Source: Arcobacter roscoffensis (GTDB lineage: Bacteria; Campylobacterota; Campylobacteria; Campylobacterales; Arcobacteraceae). From it: a stretch of DNA of 64,000 bases. Below the pieces are notes generated by a model. That model saw nothing but the letters and a program-made list of their open reading frames with translations, did not search any database and was not told the origin of the DNA. Positions 45,492 through 54,598 of the stretch are shown in pieces; positions within the stretch are counted from its first letter, which is position 1, and every line of letters starts with the position of its first letter. The position numbers and the translations under genes were made by a program. Location of the stretch: the NCBI RefSeq assembly GCF_024267655.1, contig NZ_CP100595.1, forward strand, positions 620,001 to 684,000. The letters are read 5' to 3'.

Positions 45492-46589
45492 TTATTTAGA
45501 GATTACAGCAGTAACTCTTCTGTTTTCTGCTCTACCTTCAGCAGTTTTATTTGTAGCAACTGGTTTAGCTTCACCATAACCAATAGCTTTTAATCTTGAA
45601 GCTTCTACATTTAACTCAGTTAAAGCTTTAATAGTTGAAGCAGCTCTTCTTTGAGATAAGTTTTGGTTGTATGCTTTACTTCCTACTGAATCTGTATGAG
45701 CTTCAATTGTAGCTTTTAATTTTGTATTGTTTTTCATAACATTAGCAAATTCTACAATTTTTGAAGTATATTGATCATTGATTTTTGCAGAGTCATTAGC
45801 AAAGTTGATTTTTAAATCAACTAATGTCATACATCCTACAGTATCAACTTTTGCATCAGCCATAGTACTTGGACATTGATCTAATCTATTTACAACACCA
45901 TCTTTATCATCGTCTAATTCACAACCTTGTGCATTAACAACTGCATTTGCAACTGTATTTGGACACTTGTCATTTGCATCAATTACACCATCATTATCAG
46001 AATCAAGTGGTGCAGGTTCAATTACCTTTTCTACTACAGGAGCAGGTTTAGGAGCTGCAACTTTTCCAAATGGAATTGATAAACCAACATTGTATAATAA
46101 AGTGTTATCACCATGATCAGTTTCGATTGCATGTCTTAAGTCAACTTTTACAGCCATATCTTCGTAAAATTTGATTTTAACACCAGCACCGTAGTTACCG
46201 AATAGTCCGCTTTCATTACCTGCGAACTCATCATTAAAGTACTCAACACCAGCACCAACTAAAGCATATAGTGTATATGTAGAGTTTAAGTCATACTCTT
46301 TAATTAAGTTAGTAAATACTCTTGTTACACCTGTATCTCTATTTGCTACATTTTGGTAGTTAACATCTTCAATAGATCTTAAAAATCCTAATTCAACTTG
46401 GTCAAAAATTGAATCTGTTTGATTAAAGCCAATAGCTAATCCTGCATTACCATATGATTTTGGTAAATCTGTATTATGCTCAGCAAAAGCAGTAGAATAC
46501 ATAGGAGTTATTTCGTACTTATACTCAGCAGCATTTGCACTTAACATCATAGATGCACATGCAATTGTAGATAGAATAATTTTTTTCAT
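45492..46589 (-). CDS. OmpA-family outer-membrane protein with TSP3 repeats (paralogue 2)
   Basis: The 365 residues share the plan of the paralogue at 44216: signal peptide (MKKIILSTIACASMMLSANA, Ala-rich cleavage site), beta-barrel, two TSP3 repeats ([33 protein letters not shown]) and an OmpA domain ([32 protein letters not shown]). AAGGATAAAC upstream gives a good start. The barrel halves are more diverged between the paralogues than the OmpA domains, suggesting different surface properties. Confidence 0.93.
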   Translation of the reverse strand: MKKIILSTIACASMMLSANAAEYKYEITPMYSTAFAEHNTDLPKSYGNAGLAIGFNQTDSIFDQVELGFLRSIEDVNYQNVANRDTGVTRVFTNLIKEYDLNSTYTLYALVGAGVEYFNDEFAGNESGLFGNYGAGVKIKFYEDMAVKVDLRHAIETDHGDNTLLYNVGLSIPFGKVAAPKPAPVVEKVIEPAPLDSDNDGVIDANDKCPNTVANAVVNAQGCELDDDKDGVVNRLDQCPSTMADAKVDTVGCMTLVDLKINFANDSAKINDQYTSKIVEFANVMKNNTKLKATIEAHTDSVGSKAYNQNLSQRRAASTIKALTELNVEASRLKAIGYGEAKPVATNKTAEGRAENRRVTAVISK

Positions 46590-46646
46590 AGTTTATCCTT
46601 ATTTGATAATTTTCAATATTATAACTAAAAATTTATTGATTTATTA

Positions 46647-47579
46647 TTAAGCAATAAAAATTGAATTTACTGATTCGTTATTATGGATTCTTCTGATAGT
46701 CTCACCTATCATAGTTGAAGCCGATAATACAGTCACTTTTTTAGCATCTTTTTGTGTAGGAATCGTGTCAGAAACAACTAATTCATCTAAAACACCTTTT
46801 TCGATTCTATCATAAGCAGGTCCTGAAAGTACACCATGTGTACAACATGCCATAACAGAATTTGCACCTTTTTTCTTTAAAACTTCAGCAGCTTTTACTA
46901 AAGTTCCAGCTGTATCAACCATATCATCTACAAGGATAACATCTTTACCTTTTACATCACCTATGATATTCATCACTTCTGATACATTTGCTTTTTCTCT
47001 TTTTTTGTCAACTATAACTAAGTCATAATCTAGTTTATCTGCATAAGATCTAGCTCTTGCAACTCCACCAATATCTGGACTTGCAATAATTGGGTTTTTA
47101 AAGTTTTTAGATCTAATATAATCTACAAATAAAATTGAACCAAATAAATTGTCAGCAGGGATATTAAAGAAACCTTGGATTTGAGCAGCATGTAAATCAA
47201 TAGTTACAACTCTATCAATTCCAGCTTTTTCTAATAAATCAGCAGTTAATTTAGCAGTAATAGGAACTCTAGGAGCTGCTTTTCTATCTTGTCTTGCATA
47301 ACCATAGTATGGAATAACCGCTGATATTGACTTAGCACTTGATCTTTTTAGTGCATCAACCATAATTAGAAGTTCCATTAAATTATCATTAGCAGGAGCA
47401 CAAGTAGGTTGAATAATAAACACATCTTGACCTCTTACACTTTCTGTAATTTGAACAGAGATCTCTCCATCACTAAATCTGTTTAAAGTAGCACTTGAAA
47501 CTGGAACACCTAAATATTCCCCAACTTTTGCTGTAAACTCAGGATTAGCTGAACCACTAAAAAGTTTAAATGTTGACAT
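46647..47579 (-). CDS. prs: Ribose-phosphate pyrophosphokinase
   Basis: Prs makes PRPP from ribose 5-phosphate and ATP for nucleotide, histidine and tryptophan synthesis. The 310 residues show FKLFSGSANPEFT at the start, the ATP region TIDLHAAQIQGFF and the PRPP-binding DVILVDDMVDTAGTL. The length is standard for class I enzymes. Confidence 0.97.
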   Translation of the reverse strand: MSTFKLFSGSANPEFTAKVGEYLGVPVSSATLNRFSDGEISVQITESVRGQDVFIIQPTCAPANDNLMELLIMVDALKRSSAKSISAVIPYYGYARQDRKAAPRVPITAKLTADLLEKAGIDRVVTIDLHAAQIQGFFNIPADNLFGSILFVDYIRSKNFKNPIIASPDIGGVARARSYADKLDYDLVIVDKKREKANVSEVMNIIGDVKGKDVILVDDMVDTAGTLVKAAEVLKKKGANSVMACCTHGVLSGPAYDRIEKGVLDELVVSDTIPTQKDAKKVTVLSASTMIGETIRRIHNNESVNSIFIA

Positions 47580-47707
47580 ATAATTTTCCTTGAATGATTG
47601 TTGTTAGTATTGTGTGATTTTATCTAAAGAGTACTTAATGAAATGTTATATGTTTTAATGAGGTAAAAACAAGATTAGTATAGAGTTTAATCTTATTCTA
47701 TATTAAG

Positions 47708-48739
47708 TTATTTTGTAGCTTGTATCCAACCACTACCAAGAACTTTTTGCCCATCATAAAATACAGCAAGTTGTCCTGCTGCTACACCTAATGCAGGTTC
47801 ATTTAGTGTAATAATTGCAATGTTATTTTCAATTTTTATATTACATGAGATGGAGTTTTTTCTATATCTTAGCTTAACACTACAATCAAGAGTTTTGTCT
47901 TTTATAAACATATTTAAGTTGTTTACTATAACTTCATTTACTTCTAAAGCAGTTCTTTTACCTACAGTAATTGTATTATCTTTTGGATCTAGTTTTGTAA
48001 CAAAGTGAGGTTCTTGTGCTCCATAAACTGTAAAGCCTCTTCTCTTACCAATTGTATAATGAGCATAACCTTTATGCTCCCCTACAATATTTCCTTTTTC
48101 ATCTAAAACATTTCCTACTTGATCTATATTTGCATGTTTTTTAATTACATCTGTATAAACAGTTTCAACGAAACAAATCTCTTGCGATTCGCTTTTTTCT
48201 GTAATTTTCTTAAAAGCAACATCAAGTTTAGCACCAAATTTAACAATATCTTCTTTTTTGTAAGTACTTAAAGGAAACATCATAAAAGGAAGTGCTTCAG
48301 GACTTACTTGTGATAGAAAATAGCTTTGATCTTTTGTTTTATCATCAGCTTCATAGAAAAACTTACCATCAGTTTTTGCATAATGTCCAGTAGCTAAGAA
48401 GTCTGCACCATGGCTTTTAGCAAAATCTAACATTGCGCCAAATTTAATTTGTCTATTACATTTTACACATGGGTTTGGAGTTGTTCCTTCTAAGTATGAA
48501 TCCACAAAGTAATCATAAACTTCTTTAGTAAAATCATCTGCTAAATCTAAAACGTGATATTTAATATTTAGAAATTCAGCTACATCTTTGATGAAAGATA
48601 AGTTCTTTTCATGGTATCCATCATTTCTGTTATGAAGTTTTAAGTAACAACCCTCAACTTCATAACCTTCTTCTTGTAGCATGTAAGCAGTAACTGACGA
48701 ATCAATACCACCACTCATGCCTACCATAACTTTTTTCAT
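47708..48739 (-). CDS. mnmA: tRNA-specific 2-thiouridylase MnmA (paralogue 1)
   Basis: MnmA thiolates U34 of tRNAs for Lys, Glu and Gln. I place the start at ATG 48739 (MKKVMVGMSGGIDSSV); the longer frame to 48799 adds an out-of-family hydrophobic N-terminus and overlaps the next gene. This gives 343 residues. The PP-loop is MSGGIDSS. The catalytic cysteines are in NPCVKCNRQIKFG and SQEICFVE. The gene begins one base after the stop of the second mnmA on the same strand. Confidence 0.93.
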   Translation of the reverse strand: MKKVMVGMSGGIDSSVTAYMLQEEGYEVEGCYLKLHNRNDGYHEKNLSFIKDVAEFLNIKYHVLDLADDFTKEVYDYFVDSYLEGTTPNPCVKCNRQIKFGAMLDFAKSHGADFLATGHYAKTDGKFFYEADDKTKDQSYFLSQVSPEALPFMMFPLSTYKKEDIVKFGAKLDVAFKKITEKSESQEICFVETVYTDVIKKHANIDQVGNVLDEKGNIVGEHKGYAHYTIGKRRGFTVYGAQEPHFVTKLDPKDNTITVGKRTALEVNEVIVNNLNMFIKDKTLDCSVKLRYRKNSISCNIKIENNIAIITLNEPALGVAAGQLAVFYDGQKVLGSGWIQATK

Positions 48740-48740
48740 T

Positions 48741-49838
48741 TTAGTAATAGTTACTAATAAAGCCACCACCAAGACAATAGTCGCCGTCATATAATACAAG
48801 ACTTTGTCCTAGCGTTACAGCTCTTTGAGGCTCATCAAATTTAACTAATACTTTATCCTCACTAGATTCTACTACTGTACAAGTTTGTTTATGTTGTCTA
48901 TACCTTACTTGTGCCATTAGTTTATCACCAACTTTTGGTGCTTCTTCTAAAACCCAATGCATATGACTAGCTTCTGTGTGTTCACTCATTAATAAAGGAT
49001 GGTTTGTATCTTGTACAACTGTTAAAGTGTTGTTTTCAACATCTTTTTTAGCAGCATACCATGATTTGTGAGTATTGTTTTCACCTTCATTTCCTTTAAT
49101 ACCACCAAGTCCAATACCTTTTCTTTGACCTAGTGTGTAACAAATAAGACCCTTGTGTTTTCCTAAAACTTTTCCATTCTCATCAATCATATCACCTGGA
49201 ATTGCTTTTAGGTGTTGTGTAATAAAGTCATCAAATCTTTGATTTCCAATAAAACAAATACCAGTACTGTCTTTTTTATCACTTACAGGTAGGTTATGCT
49301 CTCTTGCAATTTCTCTAACTTCTGTTTTAGTTAAATCTCCAAGTGGGAACATCGCATGGCTTAATTGTTCACTTGATAAGGCGTGTAAAAAGTAACTTTG
49401 ATCTTTTGAGCTATCTTTTGGAGTATCAAGAACATAATGCTCATTATGTTTAGCAATTTTTGCATAATGTCCAGTTGCAATCATATCAGCACCCATTTTT
49501 TTAGCTTCATTTAAAAACACATTAAATTTGATTTCTTTATTACATAAAATATCAGGATTTGGAGTAAGACCTTTTTTTAAACCTTCTAAAAATACATCAA
49601 ATACTTTTGTTCTGTACTCTTCAACAAAGTCTTTACCTTTTACTTCAATGCCAATAAGTTCACCAACTTTTTTCGCATCTTCAAACTCTATTCTATTAGG
49701 ACATTGGCTACCTTTGATACCATATTCCCAATTTCGCATAAATAAGCCTACTACATCATAGCCTTGTTGTTTTAATAAAAGTGCAGTAACAGATGAATCA
49801 ACTCCACCAGACATTCCAACAACTACTTTTTTTTTCAT
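48741..49838 (-). CDS. mnmA: tRNA-specific 2-thiouridylase MnmA (paralogue 2)
   Basis: This 365-residue protein also has the full MnmA set: PP-loop MSGGVDSSV, LCNKEIKF and TGICFIG with the two catalytic cysteines, and the C-terminal beta barrel (GQSLVLYDGDYCLGGG). It is clearly diverged from the downstream paralogue; the NWEY segment and GNQRFDDFI loop follow the common proteobacterial MnmA form. Most bacteria have one copy, so one of the two may have been acquired or specialised. Its start overlaps folK by four bases. Confidence 0.93.
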   Translation of the reverse strand: MKKKVVVGMSGGVDSSVTALLLKQQGYDVVGLFMRNWEYGIKGSQCPNRIEFEDAKKVGELIGIEVKGKDFVEEYRTKVFDVFLEGLKKGLTPNPDILCNKEIKFNVFLNEAKKMGADMIATGHYAKIAKHNEHYVLDTPKDSSKDQSYFLHALSSEQLSHAMFPLGDLTKTEVREIAREHNLPVSDKKDSTGICFIGNQRFDDFITQHLKAIPGDMIDENGKVLGKHKGLICYTLGQRKGIGLGGIKGNEGENNTHKSWYAAKKDVENNTLTVVQDTNHPLLMSEHTEASHMHWVLEEAPKVGDKLMAQVRYRQHKQTCTVVESSEDKVLVKFDEPQRAVTLGQSLVLYDGDYCLGGGFISNYY

Positions 49839-50326
49839 TTATTTATCCTTTTCATCTCTTCTAAAGGAATAATCACCGATTCTCTATTTGCCCAGTCTTT
49901 ATGAGGAACTATAAGGTTCTTCGTATTTATTTTTTTCTTATCAAAAAATATTATATCTATATCTAGAGTTCTAGGCGCATCTTGAAAGGATCGCTTTCTT
50001 CCAAATCTATTTTCTAGCCTTTGCATATTTCTTAAAAAATCATTTGGGGCTAGATTAGTTTTAATCGCGATTATACCATTTAAAAAATAATTTTGCTCTA
50101 AGTATCCAAAAGGAGGATTTTTAAGTAGGGGACTTGACATAAGAATATCAAATCTAGTATCCTTCATAAGGCATAAGAATAACTTATCAAAAGTTTTTTT
50201 TACATCCCCTAAATTACCCCCTATACCAATAGTTACTTGGTATCTTTTATTTGATTGTTTTTTTGAACAAAATGGAAAATTAGCAGTTTTATAAAGTGTT
50301 AATTTATCGTTTAATTTTTTTTTCAA
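49835..50326 (-). CDS. folK: 2-amino-4-hydroxy-6-hydroxymethyldihydropteridine diphosphokinase
   Basis: HPPK activates the pterin for folate synthesis. The 163 residues contain VTIGIGGNLGDVKKTFD, NRFGRKRSFQDAPRTLDID with the two catalytic Asp residues, and VPHKDWANRESVIIPLEE. A 25-residue N-terminal extension is present but the core is complete. The 3' end overlaps the start of mnmA paralogue 2 by four bases. Confidence 0.92.
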   Translation of the reverse strand: MKKKLNDKLTLYKTANFPFCSKKQSNKRYQVTIGIGGNLGDVKKTFDKLFLCLMKDTRFDILMSSPLLKNPPFGYLEQNYFLNGIIAIKTNLAPNDFLRNMQRLENRFGRKRSFQDAPRTLDIDIIFFDKKKINTKNLIVPHKDWANRESVIIPLEEMKRINK

Positions 50327-50353
50327 ATTTATCTCTTTTTTTAAAGTGAAATT

Positions 50354-51379
50354 TTAAAGAATTATTGCTTTACCATTTTTCATTACAACAGTATCTTCAA
50401 TTCTTACACCAAATTCATCAGGTAAATAAATACCTGGTTCTATCGTAAATACCATATTATCTTCAATGATTACATCACTTCTTGTATTAATATTTGGAAA
50501 CTCATGTATATCAAGACCAACTCCATGACCAGTACTATGAATAAAGTATTTACCGAAACCTGCTTTTTCAATTACATCTCTAGTAAGTTTGTCAATTTGA
50601 CTTGCTTTCATACCGCTTCTTGCATTTTGTATTGCATTTAGTTGTGCTTTATATACTAAATCATAAATTTTTTGATGCTTTTTATTTTTAAATTTTTGCT
50701 CTCTTTTAAAAGAGAAGTTTTCAAAGTTAGCATTTGAAGTACATGTTCTATCTGAACAGTACCTTTTATATTTTACACCTGCATCTACTAAAAGTAAATT
50801 GTTTAGTTTTAGTTTTTTATTTGTAGGAAGGGCGTGAGGTTTTGCTGCGTTTTTATTTATTGCAACAATTGGGTCAAAACTAAGTTGCAGTTTTCCTGCT
50901 TGACTCATTTTTTCAATAGCTTTAAAATGTAAGAATTCTTCTGTTTGATTGAAACCATTTTTTCTAATATATTTAGCAAAATTATCAAAACCTTTTCTTC
51001 CTAGTTTTGCTGCTTTTTTTAAGTATTTTATTTCTTCATCTGTTTTGATAATTCTTTTTTCTTTAGAAAAATTTCGCTTTGGAATAAATTGTGTTTTTAA
51101 ATCACTTGTTAGGTTAGTATAAGTTGAATATTTAAAATCATTTGGATCAAAAACTATTTTTTTAATCTTATTTTTTTTAAGAATTTCTTTTGCAGTTTTG
51201 ATTAAATCACTTGATTCTATAACTTCACAGTTCTTTGTGTACTCTTGGGCTTCAATAGTATATCTTGCATCAGTAATAAAGTATTTATCTGCACCTAAAT
51301 TTATAAAAATTACATTGTCGCATGAAAAATTAGCTTCAAAATAAATAGCGTTTTCATTTAATAAAATAAAATTTTTCAT
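50354..51379 (-). CDS. M24-family aminopeptidase (Xaa-Pro type)
   Basis: I place the start at ATG 51379 (MKNFILLNENAIYFEA) behind AAAGAGAG; a longer frame to 51409 is less plausible. The resulting 341 residues show a creatinase-like N-terminal domain and the pita-bread metallopeptidase with metal ligands in LLVDAGVKYKRYCSDRT (two Asp), HSTGHGVGLDIHE (His), TIEPGIYLP (Glu) and GVRIEDT (Glu). It should remove N-terminal residues before proline. It is divergent from aroQ. Confidence 0.92.
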   Translation of the reverse strand: MKNFILLNENAIYFEANFSCDNVIFINLGADKYFITDARYTIEAQEYTKNCEVIESSDLIKTAKEILKKNKIKKIVFDPNDFKYSTYTNLTSDLKTQFIPKRNFSKEKRIIKTDEEIKYLKKAAKLGRKGFDNFAKYIRKNGFNQTEEFLHFKAIEKMSQAGKLQLSFDPIVAINKNAAKPHALPTNKKLKLNNLLLVDAGVKYKRYCSDRTCTSNANFENFSFKREQKFKNKKHQKIYDLVYKAQLNAIQNARSGMKASQIDKLTRDVIEKAGFGKYFIHSTGHGVGLDIHEFPNINTRSDVIIEDNMVFTIEPGIYLPDEFGVRIEDTVVMKNGKAIIL

Positions 51380-51454
51380 AATCTCTCTTTCTTTGGTATG
51401 ATTTAACATAAATTTAAATATAATCTTACCTAAATTTTATAAAAGGAATATAAT

Positions 51455-51925
51455 ATGAAAATAGCAGTAATTCAAGGGCCAAACTTAAATATGTTAGGAA
51501 TTAGAGAACAACATATTTACGGTCCAATGAGTTTAGAACAAATTCATGAGCAGTTAAAAAATGCAGCAGCTCAAAATGGAGTAGAACTAGAATTCTTCCA
51601 ATCAAACCTTGAGGGTGAAATTGTTGATAAAGTTCAAGAGTGTTTAGGTGAGGTTGATGGTATTATGATTAACCCAGCAGCATTCTCTCATACTTCAATT
51701 GCAATTAAAGATGCATTATCAGCTGTAGAATTACCAACAGTTGAAGTTCATATTTCAAATATTTATAAAAGAGAAGAGTTTAGACAAAAATCAGTTACAG
51801 CAGGTGCAGCAACTGGTGTTATTACAGGTTTTGGACCATTTGGATACCACATGGGACTTATAGCTTTAATGCAAATCATCTCAGAAATTAAAGCAGTAGA
51901 AGAGTCTTCTCAAAACGCTGAATAA
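51455..51925 (+). CDS. aroQ: 3-dehydroquinate dehydratase, type II
   Basis: AroQ dehydrates 3-dehydroquinate in the shikimate pathway. The 156 residues show [16 protein letters not shown] (catalytic Tyr region), [12 protein letters not shown] and [18 protein letters not shown]. The type II dodecameric family is typically about this long. It starts a forward operon with the next three genes, spaced by 12 bases or overlapping. Confidence 0.97.
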   Translation: MKIAVIQGPNLNMLGIREQHIYGPMSLEQIHEQLKNAAAQNGVELEFFQSNLEGEIVDKVQECLGEVDGIMINPAAFSHTSIAIKDALSAVELPTVEVHISNIYKREEFRQKSVTAGAATGVITGFGPFGYHMGLIALMQIISEIKAVEESSQNAE

Positions 51926-51937
51926 ATTAAAAACTTT

Positions 51938-53161
51938 ATGAAAATCTTAAGTTCAAAGTGGGTTGTTACCTGCGATGAAAATAATAGCATCATTGAAGAT
52001 GGTGCTATTGTTTTTTCCGATAAAATTATTGATGTCGACACAAAAGAAAATATCCAAAAAAAATATCCAAATATTCAAATCCAAGAACAAAAAGAAAATT
52101 CTGTTTTAATGCCAGGGCTTATAAACTCTCATGTTCATTTAGAGTTTAGTGCAAACTCTACAACATTAAAATATGGTAACTTTATGAATTGGTTGAATTC
52201 TGTTATTAAAAATAGAGATACTTTAATTGAAAAAGCAAATAGTAAATTAATTGAAGATAAATTAAAAAAAATGAAAAAATCTGGTACTACAACTATTGGT
52301 GCTATTTCTTCTTACTCTTTTGATTTAGAACCTTGTTTAAAATCACCATTAAATAAAGTCTTTTTTTGTGAGGTAATTGGAAGTAAAGCTGATATGGTGG
52401 ATACTTTATTTGCTGACTTTAAATCAAGACTTAAAAATGTGAAAAAACATGCAAGTAAGAATTTAATTCCTGCTGTTGCAATCCATTCACCTTATTCTGT
52501 TCATCCTTTTTTATTAAGAGAAACATTAAACATAGCAAAAGAAGAAAGTTTAGCTGTAAGTTCTCACTTTTTAGAATCACCAGAAGAATTTCAATGGCTT
52601 CATAAAGATGAGGGCTTATTTATTGACTTTTTCAAAAATCTTTTAGGTCAAGATAAAGCTGTTACAAAACCTATGGAGTTTTTAAATCAATTTAAAGGTG
52701 TGGAAAAACTCTCTTTCACCCATTGTGTTGAAGCAAGTAGTGATGACTTAAAAAAGATAGAAGAATTAGATGCAACTATAAACCATTGTGTTACTTCAAA
52801 TAGAGTTTTAAACAATACTAAACTAGATATAAGCAATTTGAATAATATTAATCTTAGTATTGGTACTGATGGATTAAGTTCAAATAACTCTTTATCAATG
52901 TTTGATGAATTAAGAAACGCTTTAATGATTCATGTTGATGAAAATATAGTTGAATTATCAAAAAAGCTTTTAAAAGCTGCAACTATTGGTGGAAGTAAAG
53001 CTCTTGGTTTAAATAAGGGTGTATTAAAAAAAGATGCTGATGCTGATGTGATTTCTTTTACTTTACCTGATGAAATAGAAGATAAAAATGATTTAGCAAT
53101 GCATATAATTTTACATACTAAGTTTGTAAATAAAACTATTATAGGAGGAGAGGATGTTTAA
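51938..53161 (+). CDS. Aminofutalosine deaminase-like amidohydrolase
   Basis: The 407-residue amidohydrolase has the metal motif NSHVHLEF, HFLES, HCVE and the late GTDGLSSNNSLSMFDELR with the metal-binding Asp. Its position right after aroQ and before sppA matches a conserved Campylobacterota block in which this gene deaminates 6-amino-6-deoxyfutalosine in the futalosine route to menaquinone. A chlorohydrolase-type substrate cannot be fully excluded from sequence alone. It overlaps sppA by eight bases. Confidence 0.82.
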   Translation: MKILSSKWVVTCDENNSIIEDGAIVFSDKIIDVDTKENIQKKYPNIQIQEQKENSVLMPGLINSHVHLEFSANSTTLKYGNFMNWLNSVIKNRDTLIEKANSKLIEDKLKKMKKSGTTTIGAISSYSFDLEPCLKSPLNKVFFCEVIGSKADMVDTLFADFKSRLKNVKKHASKNLIPAVAIHSPYSVHPFLLRETLNIAKEESLAVSSHFLESPEEFQWLHKDEGLFIDFFKNLLGQDKAVTKPMEFLNQFKGVEKLSFTHCVEASSDDLKKIEELDATINHCVTSNRVLNNTKLDISNLNNINLSIGTDGLSSNNSLSMFDELRNALMIHVDENIVELSKKLLKAATIGGSKALGLNKGVLKKDADADVISFTLPDEIEDKNDLAMHIILHTKFVNKTIIGGEDV

Positions 53162-54044
53162 TTTTATAAAGAAACTTTTTTATCCAATTATTGCTGTTTT
53201 GGATTTTATTACAAAATATTTTAAAACAGTAGTTTTTTTAACAATTATATATTTTGTAGTATATGGTACCGGAAGTAATAATGAAAGTAAAGGCTCTTAT
53301 GAAGTTGCTAATTTACAAAAAATAGTTCTTTTTGGACCAATTTTAGATGTAAATAGAACTTTAGAGCAACTGCAAAAAGCAAAAGAGTCTGATAATATAA
53401 AAGGTGTTTTACTTGAAGTAAACTCTCCAGGTGGAGCAGTTGCACCTTCTGTAGAATTAGCTTATGCAATAAAAGAGCTAAAAGAAGTAAAACCTGTTGT
53501 TGTTTATGCAAGTGGGGTAATAGCTAGTGGTTCATATTATGCTTCTATTTGGGCAAATGAAATTATTGCAAATCCAGGAAGTATGGTTGGGTCTATTGGT
53601 GTTATTATGCAAGGTGTAAACACAGAAGAGCTAATGGCTAAAATTGGCATTTCAACTCAAACTGTAAAAGCTGGTAAATATAAAGAATCAGGAACACCAA
53701 CTAGAAAATGGTTCGATTATGAAAAAGAACAATTGCAATCTATAATTGATGATACATATAATATGTTTATTACTGATGTTGCAAATGCAAGAGGTTTAAA
53801 AGTAGAAGATCACACTAAGTTTGCAGATGCCAAAGTTTTTACATCTAGACAAGCAAAAGAAGTAGGTTTAGTTGATGAGGTTGCTACTATTTCATATGCA
53901 AAAACAAAGCTTGAAACTTTAGCTAAGATTGAATATCCTATATGGAAAAAACAAGATAAGTTTGATAAATTTATGGACAAAATCATAAATGAAACTGTTT
54001 CAAAAATTACAATGAGTTTTGCGAGTTCTTTAAAGGCTTATTAA
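53154..54044 (+). CDS. sppA: Signal peptide peptidase SppA, S49 family
   Basis: The 296-residue membrane protease degrades cleaved signal peptides. One N-terminal transmembrane segment (about 20-38) is followed by a ClpP-like domain. SPGGAVAPS forms the oxyanion region near 91, the nucleophile is S125 in GVIASGSYYAS, and the general-base Lys lies in KAGKYKESG (about K177). It is the short single-domain form. The last base of its stop is the first base of the next start. Confidence 0.93.
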   Translation: MFNFIKKLFYPIIAVLDFITKYFKTVVFLTIIYFVVYGTGSNNESKGSYEVANLQKIVLFGPILDVNRTLEQLQKAKESDNIKGVLLEVNSPGGAVAPSVELAYAIKELKEVKPVVVYASGVIASGSYYASIWANEIIANPGSMVGSIGVIMQGVNTEELMAKIGISTQTVKAGKYKESGTPTRKWFDYEKEQLQSIIDDTYNMFITDVANARGLKVEDHTKFADAKVFTSRQAKEVGLVDEVATISYAKTKLETLAKIEYPIWKKQDKFDKFMDKIINETVSKITMSFASSLKAY

Positions 54045-54538
54045 TGCTTTATTTTTCATATGGTTCTAATATGTCAAGTAAAAGATTATGCGCAAGAGTT
54101 CCTAGCGCAAAAATGTTTGCAGTGGGAACTTTAGATAAACACTTACTAAAATTTCATAAACATAGTTTTAGAGATGATAGTGCAAAATGTGATATTGAAT
54201 TTACTAATAAAAGTGAAGATATAGTTTATGGAGTACTTTATGAATTTGATTCAAATGAAAAACCTAATTTAGACAATGCTGAGGGTTTAGGTTTAGGCTA
54301 TGAAATCAAAACAGTTGAAATAAAAGTAGAAGATAAAATATATGAATCATTTACTTATTATGGTACAGATATAGATAAAAGTTTAAAACCTTTTCATTGG
54401 TATAAAAACCATGTATTAAAAGGTGCAAATGAGTTTAACTTACCTAAAGATTATATATTAAAGTATATTGAGAATATAGTATCAATTGAGGATAAAGATA
54501 AGGAAAGGGAACTTTTGGAGTTGAGTATTCAAAAGTAG
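54044..54538 (+). CDS. Gamma-glutamylcyclotransferase-like protein
   Basis: The 164 residues start with YFSYGSNMSSKRLCARVPSA, the signature of the AIG2/GGCT family, and include DNAEGLGLGYEIKTVEI with the active-site Glu. It may release 5-oxoproline from gamma-glutamyl compounds. It overlaps the sppA stop by one base and ends the aroQ operon at a strong terminator. Confidence 0.85.
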   Translation: MLYFSYGSNMSSKRLCARVPSAKMFAVGTLDKHLLKFHKHSFRDDSAKCDIEFTNKSEDIVYGVLYEFDSNEKPNLDNAEGLGLGYEIKTVEIKVEDKIYESFTYYGTDIDKSLKPFHWYKNHVLKGANEFNLPKDYILKYIENIVSIEDKDKERELLELSIQK

Positions 54539-54543
54539 ATATA

Positions 54544-54577
54544 AAAAAAGGGTGAAGCAAAAGCTTCACCCTTTTTT
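54544..54577. terminator. Bidirectional terminator between the aroQ operon and ackA
   Basis: AAAAAAGGGTGAAGC and its perfect complement form a 15-bp stem around AAAA with T-runs on both strands, between two convergent transcripts. Confidence 0.92.
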
Positions 54578-54598
54578 ATTGTACTTATATTTTATATA

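Noticed and set aside
48740..48799. Upstream start for mnmA paralogue 1
   Set aside because: It adds a hydrophobic stretch before the invariant PP-loop start and lies within the neighbouring mnmA gene.
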